The notes under the pieces were generated by a model that saw nothing but the letters and a program-made list of their open reading frames with translations, was not told the DNA's origin and searched no databases. A program made the position numbers and the translations under genes. Below, piece after piece: positions 22,751 through 35,277 of a stretch of 64,000 nucleotides of DNA. How positions within the stretch are numbered: the first letter of the stretch is position 1; every line of letters starts with the position of its first letter. Origin of the DNA: Ephydatia muelleri. Its lineage: Eukaryota > Porifera > Demospongiae > Spongillida > Spongillidae. The stretch covers positions 1 to 64,000 of the forward strand of contig JABACO010000049.1 in the NCBI GenBank assembly GCA_013339895.1, in the 5' to 3' direction.

Positions 22751-23157
22751 ATGCGTGGTGTGTCAAAACCAGACCGTGGTTGGCTCCACGAGACGATTAC
22801 ACATTGCTGCCACAAGCTGCACACTTCCACTTGTGCGAAAAGTCTCAATTCGTTTTTTGAGCACGTCAGCGTAAACTCGGCACTTTCCGATAGTGGACAC
22901 GTGGCAAAGTACCTCTGCTTGGAGTGCTTCAACATGTTTAACCGAATACAGAAGACTGAAGATGATTAAGCAAATGAATGACAATTTGGCAGCACGCATC
23001 GCATAGAGTGGAAGAGAGTTTGGTTTGAGTCCTTTAGCTCCTGCTCCTGGGAGAAACAATGCTGCATCCATAGCCCATCAAGCTGTTGAGAACAAAGAAG
23101 TCTGCACACAAATTGTACCAGAAATAGTAAGGGTCATGAAAAAGGAGATCTACCTCT
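22751..23157 (+). pseudogene. Fragment with CxxC zinc-ribbon-like motif, unknown
   Basis: The frame 22751-22969 contains a cysteine/histidine-rich segment ending KYLCLECFNMFNRIQKTED. It resembles the short N-terminal zinc modules of many invertebrate uncharacterised proteins. After a stop and frame changes a further open stretch reads APGRNNAASIAHQAVENKEVC and ends near 23157. It is either a decayed exon or part of an unrecognised element. I cannot name a family. Confidence 0.3.
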
Positions 23158-24009
23158 GAACCGTCTGAGTATACAAAGAGCATGATCGTTGTGACTTTTG
23201 CCATCCTTCTCAGAAATCAAAACCAATGTATGAACCTTGTGCAACGTATCATCTCGGTGATTCTCTACTAAGAGAAGATTGATAATATTTGACTGTATTA
23301 TGGACCGTGGCACTCGCATTGATGTACAGTACCGCACACGAGTAAGTTGAACAAAACTCGCGCTTCGAGTGCATGTCACACGCGAGTTGCGTGCGGGTAC
23401 ACGCCACTCGCGAGCGTGAAAGTTGTTACGCTCGAGAAACTTGCAAGTGAACATGACAGTACTCGCGAGTATCTTGCGAATGAACTATAGCAATAGTGCT
23501 GCAATACCGAATTCAAGTGTCTATTTACAATTTCCATCCAGACGCAGCTTGACACACCGTGGCAAGCGTACGCACGTCACTACTGAGACTCGAGATATTT
23601 TGTGTTCTGCACGCACTTGACTGTTTTGAGTGTAAGCTAAGACAGGGCATTAAACGTGTGCATGAACATAGGCATATCAATGGTATTGTTATTGTACTGA
23701 TAGCAATGTCAGGAAAAACTCAGGACAACTCTCCCAATGTCCCTGAAGCTTTGTGTTTTGGCACTAGTCTTGTTACCATGACGGCTTTGTCTAGGTAGCT
23801 TAGAACCTTTTAATTATATGTAAGGACTGGGGATCCTAAGACCTTATAAACACCTCTCTGTATCAAATTGGGGGCAGCTCATCAAAACAGGTAGAATGTG
23901 ACCTAGTTCCTACCAACAGTCTCCATGTCCAGGACGGGTTTTGGGTTGTACTCATGTCATGTTGACTGTAAGCTAAGACAGGGCATTAAACATGTGCATG
24001 AACATACAC
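23158..24009. other. No gene seen; short duplicated segment
   Basis: A 38-bp segment (TAAGCTAAGACAGGGCATTA onwards) occurs at 23634-23672 and again at 23969-24006, about 335 bp apart. Around 23330-23470 there is a cluster of CTCGCG words. No coding or RNA signal can be supported. Confidence 0.5.
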
Positions 24010-24224
24010 AGCGGTTCATATGCGTGATTCCGGGCTCGCAGTCGCACGCGATCCTAACCGAATTCAATTGGATCCTAAATTTGTCGGTTGTACGATCGCG
24101 GCTCTCGTGCTGCGAGTCACGTTTTGTCGCACGTGTTCGCACGCTGACATTTCGTCTGCCGTACCCGTACAGGCTGTTTCGGTCGTCTACCTACATCGTT
24201 AAGGCGTATGAGCCAATCCCGTAC
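24010..24224 (+). repeat. Interspersed repeat, inverted partner of 48583-48824
   Basis: Runs from AGCGGTTCATATGCGTG to CCAATCCCGTAC. It is almost identical to the reverse complement of 48583-48824, apart from about 27 bp present only in that copy. The two copies lie 24 kb apart in opposite orientation. Confidence 0.9.
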
Positions 24225-24655
24225 ACAGGGAAAACTTTCGCCGACCCAACCTTGGGAAATAATATGGGAATCGATCGATTCCCATGCTAAAAACCCGACG
24301 ATGGGTTTGCCGAACAAATACCATACTTGGGTTTCTTCATTTTTTTCCCACCCTGGGAAAGGTAATTTTTCCGGACTGGGTATTGCATCTCTTTCGATCT
24401 TGGGATAATGCGATATCCGTACTGGGTCTTACCATGGAAAGTGAAGAGGATTTCCAGCAAAGAATCCATCCATGGGTTTTCCGAACAAATTCCGCTTGGT
24501 TTTTAACCCGTTATTAGTGCTGGAATCCGTTAATTGCCAGGCACGTATGGTTCTGCCGAAAAAAAAAAACGGGTGTGGTTTTTATACGGAAATAACGCAT
24601 TCCCCTGTTCAAGAACCATCTGGATCCTGGTTTCAATGCATTCCCACCCCGGTTT
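24225..24655. other. No gene; GGGAA/TTCCC-rich repeat-like sequence
   Basis: Recurring words such as TTCCCATG, CCGAACAAAT and TGGGTTT suggest a dispersed repeat. A similar word usage appears at 34960-35190. No coding potential can be supported. Confidence 0.4.
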
Positions 24656-24661
24656 GGAATT

Positions 24662-24925
24662 TACTCCATCCTAGTTTCCGATGGTTTCCAATGCATTTCA
24701 TCCTGGTTTCCAATGCATTCCTTCCTGGTTTCCATTGCATTCCATCCTGGTTTCCAATGCATTCCTTCCTGGATTCCATTGCATTCCATCCTCGTTTCCA
24801 ATGCATTCCATCCTGGTTTCCAATGCGTTCCATCCTGGTTTCCAATCCAATGCATTCCACCCTGCATTCCATCCTGGTTTCCAATGCATTCCACCCTGCA
24901 TTCCTTCCTGGAATGCATTCCATTC
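24662..24925 (+). repeat. 22-bp minisatellite
   Basis: About 11 copies of ATTCCATCCTGGTTTCCAATGC, with alternating ATTCCATCC / ATTCCTTCC starts and a few 12-bp half units. All six frames stay open through it because the unit lacks stop codons, so the ORFs it produces are not genes. Confidence 0.95.
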
Positions 24926-25069
24926 TTATTATTTTACAATGCATCTCAAAAACTTACATTACTCCATAAATCCCACCTCAATCACATCAAAATGTAATAC
25001 GAATCAAAATCACATGTACACTGAACGTTTGTATCGACAGTGCAAAATGACAGTGCAGTACTAAATGAC

Positions 25070-27600
25070 TTACAATGTTCCATTAACTTTAACATCCTGC
25101 CTTTTAACATTTTGGAGTGTGGCACCCTCCGAAAAAACCACTATCTTTTTTGCTAGAAGAAGTTTAGCCAGGGGTTGTAAAAGGGATGTCTTTGGTGCAG
25201 ACTGAAGTGATCGTCTTTCATCTCTTTGAGCCATATAGTTGTTCAAAGTTGTTAATAGTCGTTGTCTGGTCAATTGCTCCATCATCATGACACCAAATGC
25301 TACTGAAATGATAACTTCAGCACTCTTTTGAGACAAATCTAGACAGAAAATATACATTTTAGTGCATATCTTGAAAAATGAATGTCATACCTTCCATACA
25401 TATACCTTGAGTGAAGGAACCCACTGCAAAATACAATATCAAAAATAAGCTATATTATACTTCTAGCCATGCATGCATGCTTGTTTAGTAGTATTACTTG
25501 ACAGTAATTGTAACATGTGTACATGATTACCAATTATATCATCTTCCTGCTGCTGATCTAAGTCCTCAGGGGATGTTACAGACAGAATCTCCAGAGCTAA
25601 AAAAAAAAACATTAATCAGTTCTGTCACTAAAACTATTAAGATCTTAATAACATACCAGCAGTGTCAGCAACTAGCTCTTTGGTGACAGGTCCTGGGCCA
25701 GTTTGGTCTTTGTTGCACTTGGTGGCTATGGCATCAGAAGCTATGTCTTTCGGAACAGATTCAGTTGAATTTGAAGTTACATGTATGATTGATCCAGTGG
25801 TGACAGATTCACGATCAGTGGAATCAGTAGCTTGGTTCATTGTGACAGATCGAATCTCTTTAGCAGGTAGATCTTTGGTGACAGATTTTGTGCCTGTGGT
25901 ACCAGAATCTATGAGGGTAGTGGAATCAGAAGCTGGGCCTGTTGGAGCAGATGCATGCACAGTTGAATCAGAAACTGAGCCTGTTGGAGCAGATGCATGC
26001 ACAGTTGAATCAGAAGCTGGGCCTTTGGTGATTGATCCAGTGGTATCAGCAGTTAAGTCGTCTTTGGGGACAGATCTAGTGGAATCAGCAGCTTTGCTTT
26101 TGGTGACAGATCCTGATGGGGTCTGAAAAGTTACATACAGGGTTAACTTCAATTGACAACTTGAATATACAATGTTGTTTACTTTAGTGCATGCCTATAC
26201 AAGGGCAGACAGTGTGTTATTATGTGCTTAACAAACACAGTAGTATTATATTTTCATTGTGGCATTAAAAAAGTATTTAGTTTAGCAGAACACAAGAAAA
26301 TCAATGGACGAGAGAAAAGCATCATTATTATGTGCACATCAATTGTGCACATAACATTAGCATAAACTACATTGTATATCAATTCTAAACCTTAAATTGT
26401 CTGTGGTAACATAATTCATGATCATAGCAAATACATGTGCAATGTGCACAGTGCAAGATACTTGCATATGGTCACCTTTAGTGTCTATCAACATATACAA
26501 TTAATTGTCCTGACCATGCAGTTAATAGTTTACATACAGTTTTACAATATGCTTTTTCACATGTACTGCAGTGGAGGCAATGTTTAAAAGTGTTGTACAA
26601 AACAATGTATTAAAATGTATTCATATTTGTCTACTTTCCTACCTTTTTGTTTTTCTATAGTCATGACCATTCTTGATTTTCCTACGTCGTTCCTGTAAAC
26701 TGTCCAAAATATGTTGTCGTATAGATTGTGGCCCAAAATATTTGCATGAGCAAATGGGTAGGAGGTCTGAGACTAGTTTGTCAGATTTTTTCATTCCTCT
26801 TCGTTGCCTCTGAACTTTGGCACATCATTACCACTCCATACTTCTTTGGTAGCCTTGTTGTTTTTGTTTCTCCTGCCAGGTAAGTCCAATATTCATTTGT
26901 GCACTTTATACAATGTTCGTTTTAGTACTTACGTCATTAGATAAATCCTTCTGTCCTCAGGAGAAATTGTTCTTAGTTCCAGTAGTTTCAACTTTCTATC
27001 AAATTTTTTGGAGCTCATTTCCCTTTCTAGGGAACTGCTACCCTCGAGCTCTCTCTTATCTGTGTTAAGCAACCTTTTGAGTTGCATCTGCTGTTTGATA
27101 CTTCTGAGGCCACAGGCCTTGTACTGCTCTATTGTGCCACATTTGGCCAGCAGTTCAAGGGTTTCCCCATCAACACCTTCCTCTATGAAGATAATATCAG
27201 TTGATACAGTGCAAGTGACAAAACCTTAAAGTTATCAACACATTAAATGGCCCCGCCTGGTCACGAACACATATAACATGTAGTGGCACAAAATTGAACG
27301 GACTTGTAGCTACAGCCGCCATTATTATGTACAGAACGATATGCACAATCGTATCAATTCATATGTGCACGTAAAATGAAATATAGCCATATGTGTATAA
27401 TTATAAAGATACAAGGCAATGCATGTGCGATTATATGAATGTACATGCATGCATATGTACATATGCATAACATGTGCATGTACATCATAACATTTGCGCA
27501 AACCTTCAAAACTGTCAGATACGTCGTCTCCGAATGCTTTCTTCGCCCATGCCACTGTCTCGACCAATGTCCAACTTCCAAAATCCACCTCGGTCTCCAT
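25070..27600 (-). CDS. Spliced gene with SAM-like domain and Ser/Thr repeats
   Basis: Minus-strand gene with consensus splice sites. Exon 1 is 27504-27600 (METEVDFGSWTLVETVAW). Exon 2 is 26933-27182. Joined in phase they give a SAM-like helical domain that continues EGVDGETLELLAKCGTIEQY. Exon 3 (26643 to about 26880) encodes a basic region with CSCKYFGPQSIRQHI and seems to contain one frameshift. Exon 4 (25655-26124) is Ser/Thr-rich with repeats of the type SDSTVHASAPTG. Short exons at 25531-25596 and 25405-25422 lead to a last exon at 25070-25340 ending KVNGTL. The role is unknown. It is divergent from the EnSpm-like transposase, which suggests the second gene of that element, but a host gene is possible. 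Confidence 0.6.
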
Positions 27601-27657
27601 ATGATCATGATATGCCGCAAGCGTACCGCGTGTTACTGTTAGTAGTGACAGGGGCGC
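27601..27657. promoter_or_regulatory. Shared divergent 5' region
   Basis: Only about 57 bp separate the minus-strand ATG (27598-27600) from the first plus-strand ATG (27658). The distance would be about 100 bp if the plus gene starts at the ATG near 27710. Both genes would have to be transcribed from overlapping promoter DNA. No clear TATA box is visible. Confidence 0.4.
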
Positions 27658-30600
27658 ATGCGCAAGTGTATTAAAGTATTAATTTCCTGCCTGCAATTGC
27701 TGATGTGCATGGCTAGCGCTAGAGACTCTACGCGTACGATCTGGAGCAGAGAAGATATTGCGTATTGCCAATGTACTGCATTGCAGTATACACACTCGCA
27801 TTGCCCCTGCTCAGATTGCATGGGCAAAGCTGTTTCAAGATCAACCGAATACAGTTATTGGGAAAACGCATGCGTGGTCGCCGCCAGGAATGCGCAGCCA
27901 CCACCAACGTCAACTGCAAGTGATCAGGAGAAAACTCTTCAAGAAAAAATCGCGTTGATTCAGAGTGACGACGAAGTACATGTAGCTGTCAACAGTGCGG
28001 CGACCAATGATGTGTTCGACGATTCTGAAGTGCTACGCGAAAGTGCGGCGAGCAATGATACGTATACGTTCGACGATTCTGAAGTGCTTCGCGAAAGTGC
28101 GGCGAGAAATGATACGTTCGACGATTCTGAAGTGCTATGCGAAAGTGAGTATGTGATGTATGAAAATCCTTTTCAGATTGATATCAGATCTGCGGCAGAA
28201 ATGAGTGTCGAAAACACTATCTTGCATGCTGCAATGAAAATACAGCAAGAATTCTCTGGGTCACAAGAGCAATTCATGCGTATACTGAACTATGGTCGAG
28301 ATCTATACTGCAAAGGTGACAGTGGTCTTCAAAATCGTTGGCCTTCATCTTGGCAATCATGTGTAGCTATATTGCAGGCCCAAGGTTATACCGAACCTAG
28401 AAAGCTCTATATTTGTTTGGATGAAGAGCATCCTTTTCGCTACGATGTAATGGATTCCCCAATCAGTACTTGCAAGTAAGATTTTTAATGTGTATATCAT
28501 AGTTCAAAATGGCCTTGGGTGTGATAGCTAATAATAATTTGACCAATCATTATTTAATTTATCAGGTATTGTGGAAAGCAAGGCAGTGTACCATACAATA
28601 TTTATGCCTTTCTGATAAGATCAAAAGATGGTGCCAGGATGCTATGTTTTGTAAGAAGATCACTGCCCATTGGAGAGAAAAAGAACATTGGCTCAAGGCA
28701 GAACATAAAAAATTCAAAAAGTGCGAGATTTGGGATGGTTCGAGATTTTCAGAATATGCATGGTTTAGGGACCCTACTGCTCTGTGGCATCTCCCTGCCC
28801 TCTGTCCATTTTGCAAGCATGTAGTGAGTAGCAAATATATGAATGAAGTGTCCAAGCAGAACATGAATGCTAATGGTACAGTATCAATAGAGTGTCCTAA
28901 TTGCTACAACTGCTTTGACCATCTTCTAAAGTCAACAAGAGGGGACCCACGTAACATTGCATTGATAGGTCATTGGGTGGCAGCCATTTTCTACATCTTC
29001 AAAACACAGCTGTGGTAAATTTCATGTATATCTTAATACAAACATGATTATGCATTTCATTCACAAAATCCAATTAGGGTCTATTGAAGTATCAATTGCA
29101 ACTATGAGAAAAAGTGACCGTTCTGAAGTTGATGAAGTTTATGTTTGTGGGTTTGTACCAAGCTATCTTCTACCAAACAAGTGTCCTGTTTCTTTAGACC
29201 CATTTCTGGAACCGCTGGTGACAGAGGTGCTAGATCTTTTATTAATGGTAAGGTGCTCTTGACATTCCAATGAATTAAAAAAAATGGCATTACAGGCATT
29301 GAGGTTGATTATGCTGCTGAGGTGGCAGGGATTCCCTCTGGAAAAGCACTTATCAGGTGTATGCTTCTACTATGGACAGGAGATTATCCAGCACAGTCTG
29401 AAGTAGGTAAGTTCATTCAAGGAGGAATTCGTCCATGCAGGCAATGCAATCTGGAAGGTACTGTTACATTAATTGAAAAGTGTTTCCATTTATAATTAAC
29501 GGATTGCATTTAGGCATACAAGGTCCTACTTCCACGCACTACTACTATGTGGATTACAGGTATCATGCTAGATATCCATTTGCTACCAAAGACTTAGGAG
29601 AGATTATTGATACCGTGAACTATATTGAAGTAGAAGAGAGGCCATCAATTCGTGAATCTAAGGCCAAAAGTACAGGATTTACTGGAACATCAATCTTACA
29701 TCGACTTCATGCAGCATATGGTTTTAACATTTTGAGAGATCTAGTGTTTGATGCAATGCACAACGTCCCACTTAATGTTGTCAGCCATCATCTTCGTAGG
29801 TATTTAGACATGGATTTGATAAGCAAACAAGTCATCGAGGAAAGGTTAGAAGCAGTGCCATGGACATCAGGTATGAGCAATTTATTGTAATTGAGAGCTG
29901 TACTTAATACCATGTTTCGCATTGGTGTATTGGTACAAAAAAAAACTCTTAAATATAATATAATCAAACCATTGGGATAATCCTGTCATCACAAAATCTT
30001 TTATACGTACATGTAGTCATGTACTTGTATTTAATTCCTGTTTTTAAATCACTGTCATGATATTCATGCAGAGTTAAGGAATGGAAGGATTCCTACAAAC
30101 ATAACTAAAAGACTTGGCTTCTGGAATGCTGAGGAGTTCCAAAAGTTCTGCTATCCTGCCTCTGAATACATCTTAGGAGGAAATTTACCAGACCATGAAT
30201 ATCATGTGTGGGTGCTCATTGTCCGTATCACAGAGATGGTTTATAATGTAGGACGATCTGGTTGGACAAAAGATGACATTGACTTGTTACGTAATCTTAT
30301 CACAAAGCACAATACTTTAACTGAAGAGGTTGAAGGCATCACAAGCTGTGTGATAACACTTCACAGCTTGATACATATGCCTGAAGAAATAGAACGCTTT
30401 TCAAGCCCGGACAACTATTGGTGCTATTCTTTTGAAAGGGCTGCGAAAGGATATGTTTTGCGTTCATCAAATAATAGGAACTTAGAATTAACATTTGCAC
30501 TGGCTGAATGCAGGCGAGAATTTTTGAAGTTTAAGTCTGGTGGTTCTGTCCTTCAAACACCAATCCAAATGAGCTGTGAATCAGATTCCCAGGTATGTCT

Positions 30601-31573
30601 TTTCAAGTCGATCTTATGTATCTGTGATAAAATAAGCAAACACATAATTATTATGATTATACACACATTACAGTAAATACAATCCGGACCTCCCTTTTCT
30701 GGAGGCTCTATATATCTTCATTACAATGTTACATTTTAATTTTCTCTTATACATGTAGCTGCATGCAAAGAGCCTTTCACAAGCAGAATATGTAGCCCAA
30801 CAATTTCCAGAGGCACCTGAGGTGCTAGTTGGAGGACAGCACTATGTACTTTTATCGGCATGGGAAAGTAAAGAAGTTTTGTGTCAATTTCATACAAGCG
30901 AACAACAAAAAGAAACTGCTTGCCTTCATGCAACTAAATATCGATCTATATTTGTACCAACCCATGGTTATAGAGGTACACTATATCGAGTAAATGAATG
31001 TATCCTTGCACAAGATGACAGTTTGGATGACATGATTATTTTAAAGATATCATCTATCTTTTCTACTAAACTCAGTGACACGTATCATCATTTGTCACAG
31101 GAGAACTGTACTCTCATGCTGCTGATTCATCAGGGGACCCAATGTATCACAGTTACAGTGACAATCCTTATGTGGAACCAACCTCAACAGTAAAGGTACT
31201 CAGATCAACGGCCATCTTAAGAAAGGTTATGTTGTACCCTGACCCAGATATGTTATACAATCCATCCAAATATATCGTTATTGACTACCTGAGACAAATA
31301 ATTCCACTGGACAAGAACGATGTTATTGTTCCTCATTACCCAGAGGAAGGTGACATGATTTCAGTGAAGGGTATTGGTAGTGATGTGTATCTTGCACACA
31401 TTCAGTCAGTTGATAGAATTCAAAAAACCTGTCAGGTTTACTTCTATGAAAGAGACACTGTTAACATTTCTGAAAGAGAATACAAAAGAGTAAGATATGC
31501 AGAAAAAGTGCACTGGTCATCCATTTTAGGACCAGTAACTGGTCAGTGGTCTGGCAAGTTTTGGATTCAATAG
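27658..31573 (+). pseudogene. EnSpm/CACTA-type (tnp2-like) transposase, spliced
   Basis: Exons with GT..AG borders: 27658-28475, 28566-29014, 29078-29247, 29296-29457, 29514-29870, 30072-30592 and 30759-31573. The N-terminus has a Cys-rich module (HCPCSDCMGKAVSRSTEYSYW) and three copies of an FDDSEVLRES repeat. Exon 2 gives KRWCQDAMFCKKITAHW and WDGSRF. Exon 4 has TGDYPAQSEV and CRQCN. Exon 5 has the tnp2-style FDAMHNVPLNVV. Exon 6 has HSLIHMPEEIERFSSPDNYWC. Single-base frameshifts seem present near 28610 and 28990 and near 31050-31105, so I call it a pseudogene, though much of it is open. No terminal CACTA repeats were located. Confidence 0.72.
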
Positions 31574-32091
31574 ATTCTCTGGATGCTCTGTAAATAAGGA
31601 TTTTGTTGTTTGCATGATGCTTTGTTATATATATTTTTTGTATATCAAAGTCATATGCTTTGAACTTGTTAAACAAGTATAGGTAATTGCTCTTAAAGAT
31701 TGCAGATGATTTATTATACGCAAGCTAAATTTCACTACAAGGTAAAAAAATGCATAGCAACCTCTAATCAGCATATAATCTCAATCTTTAATGTTATTCA
31801 GTATTATTTCATTATGTGTATTTAAATAATCAGTCACCTTGTGGTAGCTTATGTTAAAAACCTCATATACGGTATCATTCAGATGATTCAAAACAAGTAT
31901 GGCCTCTTCTTGGACATGCAGAGCAATGTGAATACATGAATGCATTGCTATGAATATGTACAGTATTGATGTCCATATACATAACGCGCAAACTTAAATG
32001 AGTATTTCTTTTAAAAATAGTTTTTTTGTGACACATGATTGTTATATGCCTTGATACTTCTCTTATCGATGCTTTTCCCAACAATTGTATT
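31574..32091. other. No gene seen downstream of the transposase
   Basis: A/T-rich sequence, presumably 3' untranslated and flanking DNA. No terminal inverted repeat or coding signal could be supported. Confidence 0.5.
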
Positions 32092-32167
32092 AGTGGCTTG
32101 TAGCGTTTTGTCTCTGCTTATGAGATCATTGTACCCTGGTTCGATTCCTGCTCCTCACCTTTTTTTC
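32092..32167 (+). repeat. tRNA-like SINE head or decayed tRNA pseudogene
   Basis: A perfect B-box word GGTTCGATTCC lies about 45 bp after a GTGGCTTGTAGCG start that could be an A box, and a TTTTTTT run follows. The acceptor and T stems do not pair well by eye, so it is not a functional tRNA. A polymerase III-derived SINE is the likelier explanation. Confidence 0.35.
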
Positions 32168-33464
32168 GTTCACCATTTATTAGAGAGAGAAACACCAGGT
32201 TGGGTATCAGCACAAACCGGGTTTTTGTAAAGGTGGATTAATGCTTATCCCGGATTTTGTAAACACGGTATGCACAGCAATTCAGGGCTTTGATTCCGGG
32301 CCCGTGACAGCACGCAATATCACCCGGAAGAGCGTGCTTCCGAATTTTGCGCGCCATGTGCTCTCGAAATCGTGAGTGGACCGATTTCATACGAATGATT
32401 TATCAGTCCCGGAGGATTATTTGTATGCGCACGGGGTAATTCGAGAGCAACGTCGCGCGCGAACGTGCAATTTTGTACGTGACCGAGGAACCTACCGTGT
32501 ACGCGCAAAATAGAATTATCGTATGACGTAAGGAAAGTTAAATATACTAGTTAATACTTTCATTATTTCATTGATCACATAGTCAAAAAATTTAATGTTT
32601 CAAGTTTACAAATATGAAACATAGAAAGTTGATAAGAGAACAAACCTGTTCGTAGAAAAGAAAGCATAACTGAAACAACACTTTTACCAAAAAATGGCCT
32701 TACCTCCCAGCAGTTGATGGTGACGTTGTAACATCTGACTTCCACAACACAGGTCTTTCTTTAGAATAGTTCACTGCTGTCAACCCGAATGCACGTAGAA
32801 TACATCGCCATTTGAGCGAAAGGAAAAGGGTAACAATAACTAGGTGCTGTTACATCACGTACGTTTTAGCGCTCTTGTTCAGCCAGGATGTTTCAGGTAG
32901 ATCAAGGAATCCAACATTTCTGCCATAATGCAGTAGAGGACACCATTATTCTGTTCCCGACGTTACGCCTTGGAAGCAAACAAAGTGCCACACAAAAACA
33001 CGTAATTGACAGCTTACCTCGCTGTGTAGCGTAGCCGGCCGTTCTTTCTAACCAACAACCTGCCTGAATTGCTTCGCAGAACGTTATCCCAATACACAAT
33101 TTCCTGACAAGCAAAGCTTTCAATTCAGAACGAGCGTAGGCTAAAGGTAACTCACCTGGCTTTCGTTTGACGATTTTGGAATAAAATGGCACCTCTCTGA
33201 CTTACAGTGGAAGATGTTGTGTTTCACAGCGGTCATACATCCTATCAAAAAAAACATTCTGTGGAGCCATACTTACCGACGCGATAAATAATCATCACGT
33301 GATTCACGTGGCTTCTATAAAATGCATATCGTCATGATGTTTTACTAATGACATGGCGATTGCAGACCTCGCCTGCTGAGAGCGTGAGGCATTCTGAAAG
33401 ACATTTCCATAATGGGAGGTTGGAGTTGGAATCCTGAGCCTTTGTATAAATGATATGACAAGCG
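32168..33464. other. No supported gene
   Basis: CpG-rich around 32270-32520 and otherwise unremarkable. A minus-strand ATG near 33190 is followed by a CCAG/GTGAGT donor-like site, but no downstream exon could be confirmed. Confidence 0.4.
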
Positions 33465-33595
33465 GCCGTTCATAAATTACGTCACCTATATGGACCCCTC
33501 TTATACTGATGTATGCTTCATGTATACATCGTCACACTGGCTGCTACTACCCCGCATGCTGGGGACCCTTCGAAGTGACGTAATTTATGGATGGC
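33465..33595 (+). mobile_element. Short TIR element (MITE), about 130 bp
   Basis: Inverted ends GCCGTTCATAAATTACGTCAC at the left and GTGACGTAATTTATGGATGGC at the right, with an unrelated centre. The internal size excludes a transposase. The superfamily was not determined because no clear target duplication is visible. Confidence 0.75.
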
Positions 33596-34017
33596 ACCAA
33601 AGAAGACACCGAGAGAACGAGGTACATTCTAGCGATAGATTGTTTGCGTGCCCCGCCTCTTTATACGATGCATACAATAAGTAACACTACGCAGCAGAAC
33701 ATATAATTTAGTCTCCAGGGCAAGCTGAAGCATAAACCATCGTCCAAGAAATATATAAAAATGCATTTCTTCATAAAAAATAACCAAGGCATTGACTGAT
33801 CGCTTTGGTCGCCTCAGCTAATGCTCGTACCATTCTGAGTCGTTCTTACACCTTGTGCAGCAGGTGGATGAACTTTGTGTGTAATTGTGTGTGGTTATAT
33901 ACTTGTTTAGCACTGTACTCAGAACCAAGTCAACAATATGAAAAACTATTCATTAACATGACTCAGATAGGTGAAAAGATTCTTGATGCATTTCCAGTGA
34001 GTGCTGCATAGGTCATT
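33596..34017. other. No supported gene
   Basis: Only short chance ORFs are seen between the MITE and the tandem repeat. Confidence 0.4.
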
Positions 34018-34580
34018 AGAAGACCAGTGGGGTGATGTCTCATACCAATGTGAAGCTTACTGGACAAACCTTGCGTCACATACAATGAAATGTAGTGATA
34101 CTCACGTCAGTATGTATACCATTATTAGTGACAAACGACTCACCTGATAGCCACACCCTTCAGAATCACGTGACCCTCAGAAGACCATTGGGGCGATGTC
34201 TCATACCAATGTGAAGCTTACTGGAAAAACCTTGTGTCACATACAATGAAATGTAGTGATACTCACGTCAGTATGTATACCATTATTAGTGAAAAACGAC
34301 TCACCTGATAGCCACACCCTTCAGAATCACGTGACCCTCAGAAGACCATTGAGGTGATGTCTCATAGCAATGTGAAGCTTACTGGACAAACCTTGCGTCA
34401 CATACAATGAAATGTACCATAGATTATTTAGACATCTATGAATGTACTGAGTGATACACATTTCCGTGTGTATACCATTATTAGATCTAGAGACAAATTA
34501 CTCACCGAAGATAGCCACACCCTTCAGAATCACATCACCCTAAGAAGACCACTGTGGTGAGGCCTCAGACCAATGTGAGT
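34018..34580 (+). repeat. 161-bp tandem repeat, about 3.3 copies
   Basis: Units start at the AGAAGACC words at 34018, 34179, 34340 and 34543. They share AATGTGAAGCTTACTGG, TGTATACCATTATTAG and GATAGCCACACCCTTCAGAA. The third unit is about 40 bp longer. The last is partial. Confidence 0.9.
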
Positions 34581-35194
34581 AGATACAACTAGCTATAGCC
34601 TTGTTCTGACCCCTGAGCGACAACGAGTGTACATTGTTTTCGGTTTCAGGCATTAGAAAACTAGCTTTTTTTACCTCACATACCTTAATTAAAAATTCGT
34701 GGGACCTGTCCTCTACTGCAGCTGTAGCCTCGGCGTGTTGTAAACTTAAAAGAGGTATTCCAATTCAAATTCAATCATACGTGAGGAGAGGGTTAAATGG
34801 CCGTTTAATGATATTCCCGTACAGGATTGGGCGGTGAAATAATGGGACTACGTTAATCGTGAGTGCACACTTTGTGATATGCACGGATGCATGACTGAAT
34901 ACGTAGTTTGTAATCACTCGCGTGCGGACGGCCGAATTGCTGTGATGGGTTTCAAGAATCCACACTTCACCAAACGCATAATGGATTTTTCTGTTTCCCA
35001 GTATAGGGTCCTATACCCAGCTGTAGGAATCAAATGTTCATGGGTGGTATCAAATATTTCCCATGTCATGTAAAAAACCCATCTTGGGAATTGAGAGAAA
35101 AACCCAGTAATGGGAATCAGTTAAACATGGGAAGCAATAAAAACCCAAAGTATTCCCAAGTCTGGGACTGCGAAAGTTTTCTCTGTGGTATGGG
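34581..35194. other. No gene; GGGAA-rich repeat-like sequence
   Basis: Contains many TGGGAA / TTCCCA words at 34960-35170, recalling 24225-24600. No coding potential can be supported. Confidence 0.4.
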
Positions 35195-35277
35195 CCATTC
35201 TATATGGAGCGGTATCCTCCCCCCCCCCCCCCCCCCCCCCCCCCCTCGCTTGCGTACACTAGGCCGCGCATGCTTAA

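Noticed and set aside
24633-25064. Overlapping ORFs of 67-165 residues on both strands
   Set aside because: They are read-throughs of the 22-bp minisatellite, whose unit contains no stop in most frames.
24980-32300. Search for CACTA or CACTG terminal repeats around the EnSpm-like genes
   Set aside because: Single CACTA, CACTG and TAGTG words occur, but no inverted pair with matching inner sequence was found.
32902-33192. Minus-strand ORF of 96 residues with a good splice donor after its start
   Set aside because: The frame runs through the donor and no downstream exon or homology could be confirmed.
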